Positions 17,269-26,474 of a DNA stretch of 64,000 bases are shown here, in pieces. Within the stretch, counting starts at the first letter, position 1. Each line of letters begins with the position of its first letter. This stretch comes from an uncultured Victivallis sp. GTDB taxonomy: Bacteria; Verrucomicrobiota; Lentisphaeria; Victivallales; Victivallaceae. Under the pieces are notes generated by a model that had not been told where the DNA came from, did no database searches, and was given only the letters and a program-made list of their open reading frames with translations. The stretch lies in assembly GCA_944389815.1 (NCBI GenBank), contig CALXNS010000087.1, positions 20,878 through 84,877 on the forward strand, given 5' to 3'. The translations under genes and the position numbers were made by a program.

Positions 17269-19827
17269 ATGGAAAAGAAACAGGACGCGCAACGGAATGA
17301 ATCGTTTTCCGGGTTCCGGGTGCGTTATATATTCTACATAGCGGCGGCGCTTCTGGTGCTGCTTGCGGTGTTTTCGTATTCACCGGCGGACGCCGCGGCG
17401 ATTTCCGGGGGGGTGGATGCGCCTCCTGCGAACTGGATCGGTCATCTCGGCGCGTGGGTGGGGTGTTTTCTTTTTTTCTTCTTCGGCCTGGGGGCGTACG
17501 TGCTGGTAATGCTGTTGCTGCTGCGGCTGTTCCGGATTTTTCTTGCGGGCAACACGCGACCGCTGCTCTGCCTGACCGGTGAGTGCATGTTTCTTTTCGG
17601 GGCACTGCTGCTGCTGGCACTTTCGCCGCATCCGTTTGTCGGGGTTACCGAGGAGCTCGGCATCGGCCGGGCGGCGTTGCCGGAACTCGCGCTGTCCGGC
17701 GGAGTGATCGGTCAGGTGCTGGCGGCGCCCGCCGTGGAGTCGCTCAGTTTGCCTGAGGGCGTGTTGCGTCAGCTGATCGGCGCGGTCGGGACTTTGATCT
17801 TCGCCTGGGCGTTGCTGTTGGGCGGTGCATTGATGATCTATTTTGCCGACTGGCATGGGCTGATTCGTCGCCATCTGGTAACGGCGGAGGGGGCGGCGGA
17901 ACGTCTCCCCGGTCGGAACAGTGCGGAGGCGGCGGAGGCTGCGGAGGAGATCGAAGAGAAGCGGCCCGTGGTCGCCTCCCGTTCGAGTGAGGATTCTGAC
18001 GAGGCGGAGCAGGAAAGTGATTCCGCTGAAAAGAAAAGTTCGCCGTTTGACATGCTCCGCAAACTGCGCGACAGCGCGGAAAATGTCATGAAGCGACAGT
18101 CGTCCGCCGCGGAAGAAGAGGCCGCCTCCACCGCAGAGAATCCTCCGGAAACGTCGATGCCGTCGAGCAGTCGTCCCGCCGCGGCTCCGGCAGAAAACAT
18201 CCCCGCTCCGGCGCCGGCCGCCGCCGCTTCGACATCATCGGGTTCGCGTGGGACGGAGGTCTCCAGCCGTGTGACCGAACGTGGTGAAAAAGCGACCGCC
18301 GGCGGAAGCGGAGCGGAATACGTACTGCCGCCGATTTCGATGCTGAGCAAAGGTTCGGATACCGCCGGCGAGGATCCCGAGGCGATCGTGCGGGCCCGGG
18401 AAATTCTGCAGCGGACGCTGGACAGTTTCAAGGTGCCGGGGACGGTTTCCGGATACATTTCCGGTCCGCGGATCACCCGGTATGAGATTTCGCTGGCCGA
18501 AGGGGTCAGCGTCAAGAAGGTGGAGGCGATCTCCGACAACATTGCGATGAATCTTTCCGCCAAAAGCGTGCGCGTGCTCGCGCCGATTCCCGGTCGGAAC
18601 GTGGTTGGCGTGGAAGTTCCGAATACTCATGCCGAGGCGGTTTTCATGCATTCGGTCATGGACTCCGAAGAATGGCGCCGCTGCAAGGCCGGAATTCCGA
18701 TCGTGCTCGGGAAGGATGTCGCCGGAAAACCGGTGGTGCTCGACCTGGCCAAGGCGCCGCATCTGTTGATCGCCGGAGCGACCGGTTCCGGTAAGTCGGT
18801 CTGCATGAATACGTTGATTACCAGTTTGCTTTTTCACTTCAGTCCGGACGATCTGCGGTTGATCATGGTCGACCCGAAGGTGGTTGAATTCGAGGATTAC
18901 AAACGTCTTCCGCATCTGATTACACCGGTCATCAACGAGTCGCGCAAGGTGCCGATCGCGCTGCGCTGGGCGGTGACCGAGATGGAGAATCGTTACAAGA
19001 TCCTGGCCCGGGCCGGGGTGAAGAAGCTTGCCGAATACAACAGCCGCCCGATTCCGGAGGAACCGGTGCTCGATGACGACGGCTTGCCGCTTCCGGAGAA
19101 GATGCCGATCTTGATCGTGATCATCGACGAGCTGGCCGAATTGATGATGTCCGACGCGCGCAAGGATTCGGAAACCTACATTGCGCGGATCGCTCAGCTC
19201 GGCCGCGCCGCAGGAGTGCACGTGGTGGTGGCGACGCAGCGGCCGTCGACGCAGATCGTCACGGGCGTGATCAAGGCGAATCTGCCGACGCGCATCGCGT
19301 TCCGGGTTGGCCAGATGGTCGACAGCCGGGTGATTCTCGACGCGAACGGAGCGGAAAAACTGCTTGGCATGGGCGATATGCTCTACATGGCGCCGGGCGG
19401 AATGGATCTCGAACGGGTTCAGGGGGCGCTGGTGGCGGATGCCGACATCAAGAACATCGTCAAATTTGTTTCCGATCAGCGTCCGCAGAGCTTCAACAGT
19501 CAGGTCGTTGCCGAGGAAGAGGCTGCCGGCGAGGAGATCGACGAGAACATGCTTGACGCCGACGATGAAGATTATCAGGACATCGCGCCTTACATCAAAA
19601 AATTTCTGCGTCCCGGTGACGACGACAACGTTCGGCGGGCGCTCGAAGTGGTGCTGCTGGACCGGAAGGCCAGCACAAGTTACATTCAGCGGCGGTTGAA
19701 GATCGGTTACAACCGGGCCGCCGAAATCATCGATCTCTTTGAGGAGCGCGGCATTGTCGGTCCGCCGTCCGGCAGCGGCAACAAGCGCGAAATTCTGGTG
19801 TGGGACGATGCCGAATTCAGTTCTTGA
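17269..19827 (+). CDS. ftsK: DNA translocase FtsK
   Basis: 852 residues. Pumps chromosome ends across the septum toward the dif site. Domains: four hydrophobic membrane helices (about 20-195), an acidic, Ala/Ser/Pro-rich linker (about 205-345), then the motor: KAPHLLIAGATGSGKSVCMN (Walker A), LRLIMVDPKVVEFEDY, VIIDELAELMM (Walker B), ATQRPSTQIVTGVIKAN, GMGDMLYM, and a C-terminal winged-helix gamma domain (ASTSYIQRRLKIGYNRAAEIID) that reads KOPS sequences in the family. The ATG at 17269 has no strong ribosome site, but the open frame upstream to 16138 is the shadow of the convergent gene. Confidence 0.96.
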   Translation: MEKKQDAQRNESFSGFRVRYIFYIAAALLVLLAVFSYSPADAAAISGGVDAPPANWIGHLGAWVGCFLFFFFGLGAYVLVMLLLLRLFRIFLAGNTRPLLCLTGECMFLFGALLLLALSPHPFVGVTEELGIGRAALPELALSGGVIGQVLAAPAVESLSLPEGVLRQLIGAVGTLIFAWALLLGGALMIYFADWHGLIRRHLVTAEGAAERLPGRNSAEAAEAAEEIEEKRPVVASRSSEDSDEAEQESDSAEKKSSPFDMLRKLRDSAENVMKRQSSAAEEEAASTAENPPETSMPSSSRPAAAPAENIPAPAPAAAASTSSGSRGTEVSSRVTERGEKATAGGSGAEYVLPPISMLSKGSDTAGEDPEAIVRAREILQRTLDSFKVPGTVSGYISGPRITRYEISLAEGVSVKKVEAISDNIAMNLSAKSVRVLAPIPGRNVVGVEVPNTHAEAVFMHSVMDSEEWRRCKAGIPIVLGKDVAGKPVVLDLAKAPHLLIAGATGSGKSVCMNTLITSLLFHFSPDDLRLIMVDPKVVEFEDYKRLPHLITPVINESRKVPIALRWAVTEMENRYKILARAGVKKLAEYNSRPIPEEPVLDDDGLPLPEKMPILIVIIDELAELMMSDARKDSETYIARIAQLGRAAGVHVVVATQRPSTQIVTGVIKANLPTRIAFRVGQMVDSRVILDANGAEKLLGMGDMLYMAPGGMDLERVQGALVADADIKNIVKFVSDQRPQSFNSQVVAEEEAAGEEIDENMLDADDEDYQDIAPYIKKFLRPGDDDNVRRALEVVLLDRKASTSYIQRRLKIGYNRAAEIIDLFEERGIVGPPSGSGNKREILVWDDAEFSS

Positions 19828-19852
19828 AGTGAAAACAACGGGATGAAACAAG

Positions 19853-20527
19853 ATGGATCAGGATCAGGAAAAAGAAACCCTTCCGCTGTTCGGAGGACGT
19901 GAGACGCCGGAGAACGAGGCTTCCTCCGGGGACGGTTCCGCGCCGGCGTCCGAATCCGGTTCTTCCGTGCCGAAGCCGGTTGCGGAGGAGCGTCCGCGGC
20001 TGCGCATTCAGGTCAATGACGTGGGCGAGGCGCTTTCGTTCGGAGAATATCTCCGTCGTCTGCGCGAGGAAAATCATCTGACGATCGCCCAGATCGCCGA
20101 CGAAACCAAAATCCGCGAAACCTATCTTGAGGCGTTGGAAAATGAAGATTATTCCACTCTGCCTCCGACCGCGTATGTGCTTGGCTACGTGCGCAAGCTT
20201 TGTACCATGTACGGCGTCTCCGCCGACCGTGCGGACGCCATCACCGCCGGACTGCGCGAACAGCTCGAGTACGAATTGCCCGAAGACATCACCAAAACCG
20301 TGATCGACCATGAAATCAGCGAAGAGAGCGAACGCAAACTGCGGCAGCTGGTCGTGCTGTTCACCGCCGCCGGGGTGCTGATCGTGGTGGTGCTGATCGC
20401 GGCGGGAATTCTGCTGCTCGCGTCGCTGCACGGTTCCGGGGAGGGTTCGGAGACGGAGTTCAACGCTGAGGCGCTGCTGCGGATTTCTCCGGCAATCGAG
20501 CTTAATATGACGGAATTGAAGCCGTGA
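19853..20527 (+). CDS. RodZ-like membrane protein with HTH domain
   Basis: 224 residues: an acidic disordered N terminus (1-55), a helix-turn-helix of the RodZ/YmfM type (SFGEYLRRLREENHLTIAQIADETKIRETYLEALENEDY...YVLGYVRKLC, about 62-115), a single membrane helix (165-190) and a short outside tail. RodZ binds MreB and links it to the wall machinery. Unlike long RodZ, the periplasmic DUF4115 domain is missing and the tail has only about 35 residues. It lies 25 bases after ftsK, probably cotranscribed. Confidence 0.75.
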   Translation: MDQDQEKETLPLFGGRETPENEASSGDGSAPASESGSSVPKPVAEERPRLRIQVNDVGEALSFGEYLRRLREENHLTIAQIADETKIRETYLEALENEDYSTLPPTAYVLGYVRKLCTMYGVSADRADAITAGLREQLEYELPEDITKTVIDHEISEESERKLRQLVVLFTAAGVLIVVVLIAAGILLLASLHGSGEGSETEFNAEALLRISPAIELNMTELKP

Positions 20528-20562
20528 AAAAGCGGAAAACTGGAAAAAAATAAAACTGGTGT

Positions 20563-20568
20563 TATAGT
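20563..20568 (+). promoter_or_regulatory. Possible -10 box of aroQ (leaderless transcript)
   Basis: TATAGT at 20563-20568, the same -10 as ahead of the RAM gene, lies seven bases before the aroQ ATG at 20575. The -35 region (CTGGAA at 20540-20545) is poor. No ribosome site precedes aroQ, so transcription could begin at the ATG itself. Confidence 0.35.
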
Positions 20569-20574
20569 AATATC

Positions 20575-21045
20575 ATGAAGATTTTATTGATCAACGGTCC
20601 GAATCTGCAGCTCCTCGGAGTGCGTGAGCCCGGTATTTACGGGGCGGAAACGCTGCCCGGAATCGTCGGGCGGCTGCGGAATGTCGCGGCGGAACTCGGA
20701 ATTGAACTGGTCGATCGTCAGTCCAATCACGAGGGGGATATGGTCGACTGGATCGGGAGTGCCCGGGCGGAAGGATTTGACGGAATCGTCATCAATCCGG
20801 CGGCTTATACGCATACGTCGGTGGCGCTGCGTGATGCGCTTGCGGCGGTGCGTCTTCCGGCGGTTGAGGTGCATTTGAGCAATGTGCAGGCCCGTGAGGA
20901 GTTCCGGCACCGTTCGCTGACCGCGCCGATGTGCGTCGGGGTGATCGCCGGCTTCGGGAGCGGTTCCTACGAATGGGCGTTGCGGGCGCTGGTCGGTCAT
21001 CTGCGTGGACCGGCGGCGGTATCCGGGGCGAAAAAGGAAGATTGA
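20575..21045 (+). CDS. aroQ: 3-dehydroquinate dehydratase, type II
   Basis: 156 residues. Third step of the shikimate pathway, water removal from 3-dehydroquinate. Type II signatures throughout: [18 protein letters not shown] with the catalytic Tyr, [29 protein letters not shown], and [17 protein letters not shown] with the catalytic His/Arg region. In most family members the segment reads INPGAYTHTS; here the Gly is Ala. There is no visible ribosome site (see the -10 box just upstream). accB follows 99 bases later, a neighbourhood (aroQ-accB-accC) common in other bacteria. Confidence 0.95.
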   Translation: MKILLINGPNLQLLGVREPGIYGAETLPGIVGRLRNVAAELGIELVDRQSNHEGDMVDWIGSARAEGFDGIVINPAAYTHTSVALRDALAAVRLPAVEVHLSNVQAREEFRHRSLTAPMCVGVIAGFGSGSYEWALRALVGHLRGPAAVSGAKKED

Positions 21046-21144
21046 CGGAAGAAAGAGGATGTCGCGGTACGGAGGCGTTCCGCGTCTTTTGCATGAATAA
21101 TTGTATTTGTGAGATAACCCAAGAGCAAAGAGAGTGGCTGGATT

Positions 21145-21612
21145 ATGGAAATTGAAGAAATCAAGACGATCGTCAGACTGATGAGCGAACATGACCTCAC
21201 CGAGTTCAAGATCGAGGCGGAAGCGTACAATTTGTGCATCCGCCGCGGTTCCGGCGCACCTCCTGCGCAAGTTGTGATGGCAGCGCCCGCGGCGATGCCG
21301 CTTGCGGCGCCTGCCGCAGCGCCCGCGGCGGCGGCTTCAGTTCCGGCGCCCGCGGCGCCTGCGGAACCGGCTGTTCCGGTGACGACGATCGACTCCCCGC
21401 TGGTCGGAACCTTCTACCGGGCGGCTTCGCCGGAAGCGCAGCCGTTTGTCAAGGTCGGCGACAAGGTGACGGAAGAGACGATCGTCGGCATCATCGAAGC
21501 GATGAAGGTCATGAACGAAATCAAGGCGGAAAAGAGCGGCGTCGTCAAGGAAGTTCTCGTGGAGAACGGGCAGCCGGTTGAATACGGACAGGCGCTTTTC
21601 GTCATCGAATAA
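21145..21612 (+). CDS. accB: Biotin carboxyl carrier protein of acetyl-CoA carboxylase
   Basis: 155 residues. Carries biotin for malonyl-CoA formation. Residues 1-40 form the family N-terminal helix region (EEIKTIVRLMSEHDLTEFKIE), 45-75 are an Ala/Pro-rich linker, and the biotinyl domain follows with VGTFYRAASPEAQPFVKVGD and the biotin lysine in IEAMKVMNEI. A short open frame (ATG about 21093) overlaps the accB start, but I do not think it is a gene. accC follows 21 bases later. Confidence 0.96.
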   Translation: MEIEEIKTIVRLMSEHDLTEFKIEAEAYNLCIRRGSGAPPAQVVMAAPAAMPLAAPAAAPAAAASVPAPAAPAEPAVPVTTIDSPLVGTFYRAASPEAQPFVKVGDKVTEETIVGIIEAMKVMNEIKAEKSGVVKEVLVENGQPVEYGQALFVIE

Positions 21613-21633
21613 GCAACGGGAGGCGAAGTTTTC

Positions 21634-23001
21634 ATGTTCAATAAAATTCTGATCGCCAACCGGGGAGAGATTGCGGTGCGGGTCATCCGTGCCTGCCGTG
21701 AACTCGGCATCCGTACGGTGGCGGTGTATTCGCAGGCCGATGCCGACAGCATGGCGGTACGTTTTGCCGACGAGGCGGTCTGCATCGGTCCAGCGCAGTC
21801 GTCCGCGAGTTATCTTCTGATCGACCGTATCCTTTCGGTGGCGGCGATCTGTGACGTGGATGCGATTCATCCCGGTTACGGTTTTCTGTCGGAAAACGCA
21901 TATTTTGCGGAAGCGTGCCGCAAGCACGGGATCGCATTCATCGGTCCGACGCCGGAGGCGATGCGGGCGCTCGGCGACAAAGCGGTGGCCCGGGATACAA
22001 TGAAGAAGGCGGGAGTGCCGACGACGCCGGGCAGTGAAGGGATTCTGATCAGCGAAGCCGATGCGCTCAAAACCGCGCATCAGTTGAAATATCCGGTCAT
22101 CATCAAGGCGGTTGCCGGCGGCGGCGGTCGCGGGATGCGCATTGCGCACAATGACGCAAGTTTGATTCAGGGGTATCATGCGGCGCGTACCGAAGCGGAG
22201 AACGCCTTCGGCAATGGTGCGCTGTACATGGAAAAATTCCTGGTGAATCCGCGTCACATCGAAATACAGATTCTGGCCGACAATTACGGCAACGTCATTC
22301 ACCTTGGTGAACGCGACTGCAGTGTGCAGCGGCGGAATCAGAAACTGATCGAAGAGTCGCCGAGTCCGGCGATTTCGGCCCGGACCCGTGAGAAGATCGG
22401 TGCGGCCGCGGTCCGTGCGGCCAAGGCGGCGAATTATACCAGTGCGGGAACGATCGAATTTCTGTTCACCGAGGACGGAAATTTTTATTTCATGGAGATG
22501 AACACCCGCATTCAGGTCGAGCACCCGGTAACCGAGGCGGTGACGCGAATCGACCTCATCAAGGAGCAGATCCGTATTGCTGCGGGCGAACGTCTCTCCT
22601 ATCGGCAGAAGGATGTGAACTTCAGCGGACATGCGATCGAATGCCGGATCAACGCGGAAGATCCGGCGAATAATTTCGCGCCGAGTCCCGGAAAGATCGA
22701 ACTCTTTGTGCCGTCCGGCGGTCCGAATGTCCGGATCGATACGCACGCCTACACCGGTTATCGGATTCCGTCCTATTACGACAGCATGATCGGAAAACTC
22801 ATCACCTGGGGGCCGACCCGGGCGGATGCGCTGGCCACCTGCCGCCGGGCGCTGGACGAGATTGTGATTGAAGGGGTCAAGACGACGATTCCCTTCCAGA
22901 AACATATTGTTTCGCACAAGAATTTCGCCGAAGGCAAATACGATACCGGATTTGTCGAACGTTTGATGCAGGAACGGGCAACCACGCACAAGGAGGAATG
23001 A
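21634..23001 (+). CDS. accC: Biotin carboxylase subunit of acetyl-CoA carboxylase
   Basis: 455 residues, full length. ATP-dependent carboxylation of the AccB biotin. Seen: [17 protein letters not shown] at the N terminus, [11 protein letters not shown], the ATP-grasp lid [56 protein letters not shown], and [15 protein letters not shown] lies ahead of the ATG. The next gene starts 4 bases after the stop, so accB-accC-Asp23 are one transcript. Confidence 0.97.
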   Translation: MFNKILIANRGEIAVRVIRACRELGIRTVAVYSQADADSMAVRFADEAVCIGPAQSSASYLLIDRILSVAAICDVDAIHPGYGFLSENAYFAEACRKHGIAFIGPTPEAMRALGDKAVARDTMKKAGVPTTPGSEGILISEADALKTAHQLKYPVIIKAVAGGGGRGMRIAHNDASLIQGYHAARTEAENAFGNGALYMEKFLVNPRHIEIQILADNYGNVIHLGERDCSVQRRNQKLIEESPSPAISARTREKIGAAAVRAAKAANYTSAGTIEFLFTEDGNFYFMEMNTRIQVEHPVTEAVTRIDLIKEQIRIAAGERLSYRQKDVNFSGHAIECRINAEDPANNFAPSPGKIELFVPSGGPNVRIDTHAYTGYRIPSYYDSMIGKLITWGPTRADALATCRRALDEIVIEGVKTTIPFQKHIVSHKNFAEGKYDTGFVERLMQERATTHKEE

Positions 23002-23005
23002 AATT

Positions 23006-23476
23006 ATGAAATCGACAGCAGCATCCAAGAAGAACACCGAACCGGTCGAACACACTTCCGCCGTGCTGGAAGGGAATTCCGGACTTGGAGACGTTCGGAT
23101 TCACGAAAACGTCATTGCCTCGCTGGTGCGGAAGGCTGCGCTGGGGGTGGAGGGCATTTCCCGTCTGGCGGGCAATGCGCTGGTGGACAACATCGCCGAA
23201 TTCGTCGGCAGCCGTCGGATGCAGTCGCGGGCGATCACCATCGACATGGATGACAACAACCGTGTCGCCATCGAGGTGAAGGTCAACATCATCTTCGGTT
23301 ATAACATTCCGGAAGTGGCGCAGGCCGTTCAGAAGGCGGTGGTCGAAGGCGTGGAATCGGTGACCGGCATGACGGTCACCAAGGTGCATGTGGTTGTTCA
23401 GGAAATTGAAGAACCCGTGAAGGAAGAAGAGGAAGAAGAGGACGCGGAATCGACTGATTCGATGCCGATCAACTGA
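23006..23476 (+). CDS. Asp23/Gls24-family protein (YqhY-like)
   Basis: 156 residues. The Asp23 domain is clear: VRIHENVIASLVRKAALGVEGI, then a ligand-like middle, VAIEVKVNIIFGYNIPEVAQAVQKAV and TVTKVHVVVQEI. The C-terminal 25 residues are nearly all acidic. In Firmicutes the homologue yqhY lies in the same accB-accC operon and affects acetyl-CoA carboxylase control; the same order here suggests the same link. AAGGAGG precedes the ATG. The biochemical role of the family is not settled. Confidence 0.85.
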   Translation: MKSTAASKKNTEPVEHTSAVLEGNSGLGDVRIHENVIASLVRKAALGVEGISRLAGNALVDNIAEFVGSRRMQSRAITIDMDDNNRVAIEVKVNIIFGYNIPEVAQAVQKAVVEGVESVTGMTVTKVHVVVQEIEEPVKEEEEEEDAESTDSMPIN

Positions 23477-23570
23477 TTTCCATTGATTTCCATACGGGGG
23501 CGGCGGGACAACGAAAAGCTTGGTGTTCCGCATCTTCCCCCGGGATATTTTCGCAGGGGGAGGATCGAGG

Positions 23571-24122
23571 ATGAGTTTCTGGAACGATGTGACGAGCAGC
23601 GATTTCTGGTACGGGCTCACGTACAGCGATTTCAACCGCGGTTATCTGGTTGGCGCGGCGGTGGTGCTGGGACTGCTGCTGTTGTTGTTGATTCTGCGTC
23701 TGATACTGGGGCTGCTGTTCCGCACGAGACGGAGCGGGACGCTAATTGTGCCGAGTCCCGATGGCGATCTGGTCATTTCGCGCGATGCGGTGCAGAGCGC
23801 GGTGCGGCGTGTGGTCGAGTCGTTCGATCAATTTGACGTGCGGCGGATCCAGCTCTACCGGAAGGGAAAATTTTATTCGCTGACATTGTTCTGCAGTTAT
23901 GCTGCGGGGAACGCGGGAGTCCCGGAACTGGCGGGAAAACTCAAGCCGCAACTTTTGGAAACCTTGAAGACGATGTTCGGCATCACCAATTTGCGTTCTA
24001 TCCGCATTCAAATTGAGAAGTTGTCCTCGACGGGCGACGAAGAGGCGCGTCGTCGCGCCGGCGACGCCACGCCGGCGGAAATTGAAAATGCCGCGGCTTC
24101 TTATGTTGCTCCTGGCTTCTGA
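23571..24122 (+). CDS. AmaP-like membrane anchor for the Asp23 protein
   Basis: 183 residues from the ATG at 23571 (GGGGGAGG ahead). One strong membrane helix (YLVGAAVVLGLLLLLLILRL, about 26-48), then a cytoplasmic domain with GDLVISRDAVQSAVRRVVESF and LRSIRIQIEKL that resembles an Asp23-type domain itself. Directly after the Asp23 gene, it fits AmaP, the membrane protein that anchors Asp23 in staphylococci. AmaP has two helices; here only one is clear. The name rests on context and layout. Confidence 0.6.
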   Translation: MSFWNDVTSSDFWYGLTYSDFNRGYLVGAAVVLGLLLLLLILRLILGLLFRTRRSGTLIVPSPDGDLVISRDAVQSAVRRVVESFDQFDVRRIQLYRKGKFYSLTLFCSYAAGNAGVPELAGKLKPQLLETLKTMFGITNLRSIRIQIEKLSSTGDEEARRRAGDATPAEIENAAASYVAPGF

Positions 24123-24660
24123 ATCTCCGCGCCGGCGGGAATTGCTGCATCAGGCCGGATTTGAATTTACCGTCGAGCCCGCCGTCGGGGTGGAGGAGTT
24201 GAAAAAACACTCCGATCCGCGTGCACTTCCGGCGATCAATGCCGGGCGGAAAGCGGCGGCGGTCGCAGCGTTGCATCCGGAGGATTGGGTGCTCGGCGCG
24301 GATACGATCGTGCTTTTCGGCAATCGTGTGATCGGAAAGCCGCGCGATCTGAATGAGGCGGAGGAAATTCTTCTTTCGCTTTCCGGAGAAGTTCATGAAG
24401 TGATCACCGGTGTGGCGTTGATTGGAGTTGCGCGGGGGATCCGGGAGATCTGGAGCGAAGTTACCCGGGTGCATTTCCGGGAATTGACTTCCGAGACCAT
24501 TCGCCGTTATCTCGAACTTGTGCCGGTGCTGGATAAGGCGGGAGCTTACGGCATTCAGGAACATGGCGAGATGCTGGTGGAATCCGTGGACGGGGATTTC
24601 AACAACGTGATCGGATTGCCGATATCATCGGTGACGGAGCATCTGAAGAAATATTTCTGA
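24088..24660 (+). CDS. maf: Maf-family nucleotide pyrophosphatase
   Basis: 190 residues from ATG 24088 (a second ATG at 24103 is possible). Hydrolyses non-standard or excess nucleoside triphosphates such as dTTP/UTP. Seen: LLASESPRRRELL, VLGADTIVLF with the catalytic Asp, GKPRDLNEAEEIL, VHEVITGVALI, KAGAYGIQEHGE and DGDFNNVIGLPI. The DKAGAYGIQ form is that of YhdE-type dTTP/UTP pyrophosphatases. The start overlaps the preceding gene by 35 bases. Confidence 0.92.
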   Translation: MPRLLMLLLASESPRRRELLHQAGFEFTVEPAVGVEELKKHSDPRALPAINAGRKAAAVAALHPEDWVLGADTIVLFGNRVIGKPRDLNEAEEILLSLSGEVHEVITGVALIGVARGIREIWSEVTRVHFRELTSETIRRYLELVPVLDKAGAYGIQEHGEMLVESVDGDFNNVIGLPISSVTEHLKKYF

Positions 24661-24700
24661 ATGCCGTTTTTGGTTGTGCGGCGGGATGCGCTGTTTCCGC

Positions 24701-26178
24701 TTACGGTTCCAGTGGGGGCGCGGATGCCGGCGCGGTGCGAAACCGGTACAATGTCACCGGAAGTACGCCGCCATCGGTGCTGATGAAGCCGGACGACGCC
24801 GTTTCGAGATTGAACTTGAAGGCATAATCGGTATCGGGTTCAAGTTTCCATTGAATGGTAAAAATGGTGCCGTCCGCGTTGTACGCGGCGGATCGGATTT
24901 CCGGTATGTTGAAGGATGTCGGATAAACCGCCGCTGATGGTTTCATATGCTTATTGAAGACAATGACCAGTTCCGTCGTTTCCGGATCGACGTCGGTTGC
25001 GCCGTCGGCGGGGGTGATCGAGAGGATGGCTGGAGCGTTGGCTATGGCGAGTTCGCGCGCGTGGAGGAACTCATCAAGGATCCGGCGGGAGTTTTCGGAG
25101 TTGACGCAGTCGATATATGCTGCCGCGCCGTCGGAATAATGCCAGTCGGGAGGGTTGTTTTTCCGTTCGGCGAGAATCGTTCGATAAATTGGTTCGACAA
25201 GCACGAAGCCCCGGCCTTTTTCCTTTTCGATATATTCCGGGATTGTTTCTTCGCCGTACAGGTCGTGAAGCAAGACGAGAGCCGCCGCCCGGTTGAAGGT
25301 TTCGATCATCATGGTTTCCGGTTTCCCGTACCCCATGCGGCTCATCGCTTCCCGGAACGGTGTGAAAAATTCCTCCGCAGCCGTTTGAATTTGCGGATAA
25401 ATCGCTGAAGTGACCGGGTTCGTCCACGGGTGGGAGAGAATTCATGGGCGAGAAAAAGGGCGTGTTTGATCGTGAGTTGTTGCCGCACTTCGGATGGGAG
25501 TTCGGCAGGAGCCCGGAACTCCGGGGAGACAAATTTGCTGACCAGATGAAGATGAAATTCGTGGTTTTGCTCCATCGAATCGCTTGTGCCGCCGTTTTCA
25601 AACATGGAAGGATTGATCGTGAAACGGAGGGGCCGGGGATCTCCGTAGAAACGTTCGAGGTGCGCAATGAGAGAGGATTGCTCCAGATATTTCCGCCAGA
25701 ATTCGCACTGAGGATGGTAGAGAGGTAATTGGGTCGTGTGAAATTCCGCAAAATTGCTCCGGCGGGCGAAGTCGTTCAATTGTTCCAGAAATACATCAAG
25801 TTTTTCCCGGGGCCAGCGGTGATCCAGCGTGTCGAGCGCGTCAGCTGGAATCTGCGGTGATTCGATGGACGTGAGGCGAAAGGCCAGAGAGGGAATCGCA
25901 TCGTAACTTACGCTGTGCCGGCGCTGGAATTCGCGTGCCGTTCCGATCACCGGATGCGTTTTCAATTCGGCGAAATGCGTTTCCATCGCCGCCTCGTATC
26001 CGGGATGGCCGCAGCGGCTGAATTCCGAACAGCCCGCATAATGAAAGATGAGGGAAAGCAGTTCAAGGCGAATGTCGGGACACACCGTCACGACGCCTGA
26101 CGCATCTTCGGCGGAACCGCCCAGGTATAAAAAAAGCACCAGCACTGCGGCGGAGACTCTCTTCAAAAATTGATCCAT
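24701..26178 (-). pseudogene. DUF4932-like metalloprotease with Ig-like tail, split by a frameshift
   Basis: Two frames make one protein of about 490 residues. The N-terminal piece (26178-25342) has a signal peptide (about 1-24) and runs to LFLAHEFS; the C-terminal piece (to 24701) continues as HPWTNPVTSAIYPQIQ...EEFFTPFREAMSRMGYGK. Removing two bases near 25436-25437 joins them and restores HEFSH, an HEXXH zinc-protease motif. The tail (ITPADGATDVDPETTELVIVFNKHM...YRFRTAP) is a Big_5/SbsA-type Ig-like domain. AGGAGG precedes the ATG. The protein looks secreted; DUF4932 is my closest family match from memory. Either a recent mutation, phase switching or a read error explains the break. Confidence 0.7.
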
Positions 26179-26254
26179 GGAAGACGTTCCTCCTGATTCT
26201 CTTCCTGTCCTGGATACAACGATAATGAAAAATAACCCCTCGGATTCTTGATTA

Positions 26255-26268
26255 CAAATACGTATTTG
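26255..26268. promoter_or_regulatory. Perfect palindrome, candidate LacI-family operator
   Basis: CAAATACGTATTTG is a perfect 14-base palindrome with a central CG, the layout of LacI/GalR operators. It lies 77 bases ahead of the protease-like gene and 207 bases ahead of the divergent LacI-family gene, within the AT-rich spacer 26179-26474. No second copy was noticed in the window. Confidence 0.5.
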
Positions 26269-26410
26269 ATTTTTCCATGGGGAATCCTTTTCAATGATTT
26301 TATCTCACATTTGGGGAAATGAATGTGTACAATACGCAGTTGTGTTACGAATTGAACCGTTTCCCGGCCATGCACATGTGGCAAAATAAATAAAAATTTC
26401 GACTCAACTC

Positions 26411-26439
26411 TTGACTTTTGTTTTCGTTTGATGTATAAT
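26411..26439 (+). promoter_or_regulatory. Promoter of the LacI-family regulator
   Basis: TTGACT (26411-26416), 17 bases, TATAAT (26434-26439): a near-consensus promoter. Transcription would start near 26446, about 30 bases ahead of the gene. Confidence 0.8.
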
Positions 26440-26474
26440 TTATCCATAGAAAATATTTACTAAAAGAAAAAGTG

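Noticed and set aside
20931..21155. Short open frame overlapping the accB start
   Set aside because: Lies partly in aroQ and lacks a ribosome site; only a leader-peptide role could be imagined and nothing supports it.
25074..25751. 225-codon minus-strand frame across the frameshift site
   Set aside because: Third frame, Pro/Ser/Arg-rich and unlike the two flanking frames that together form the protease-like protein.
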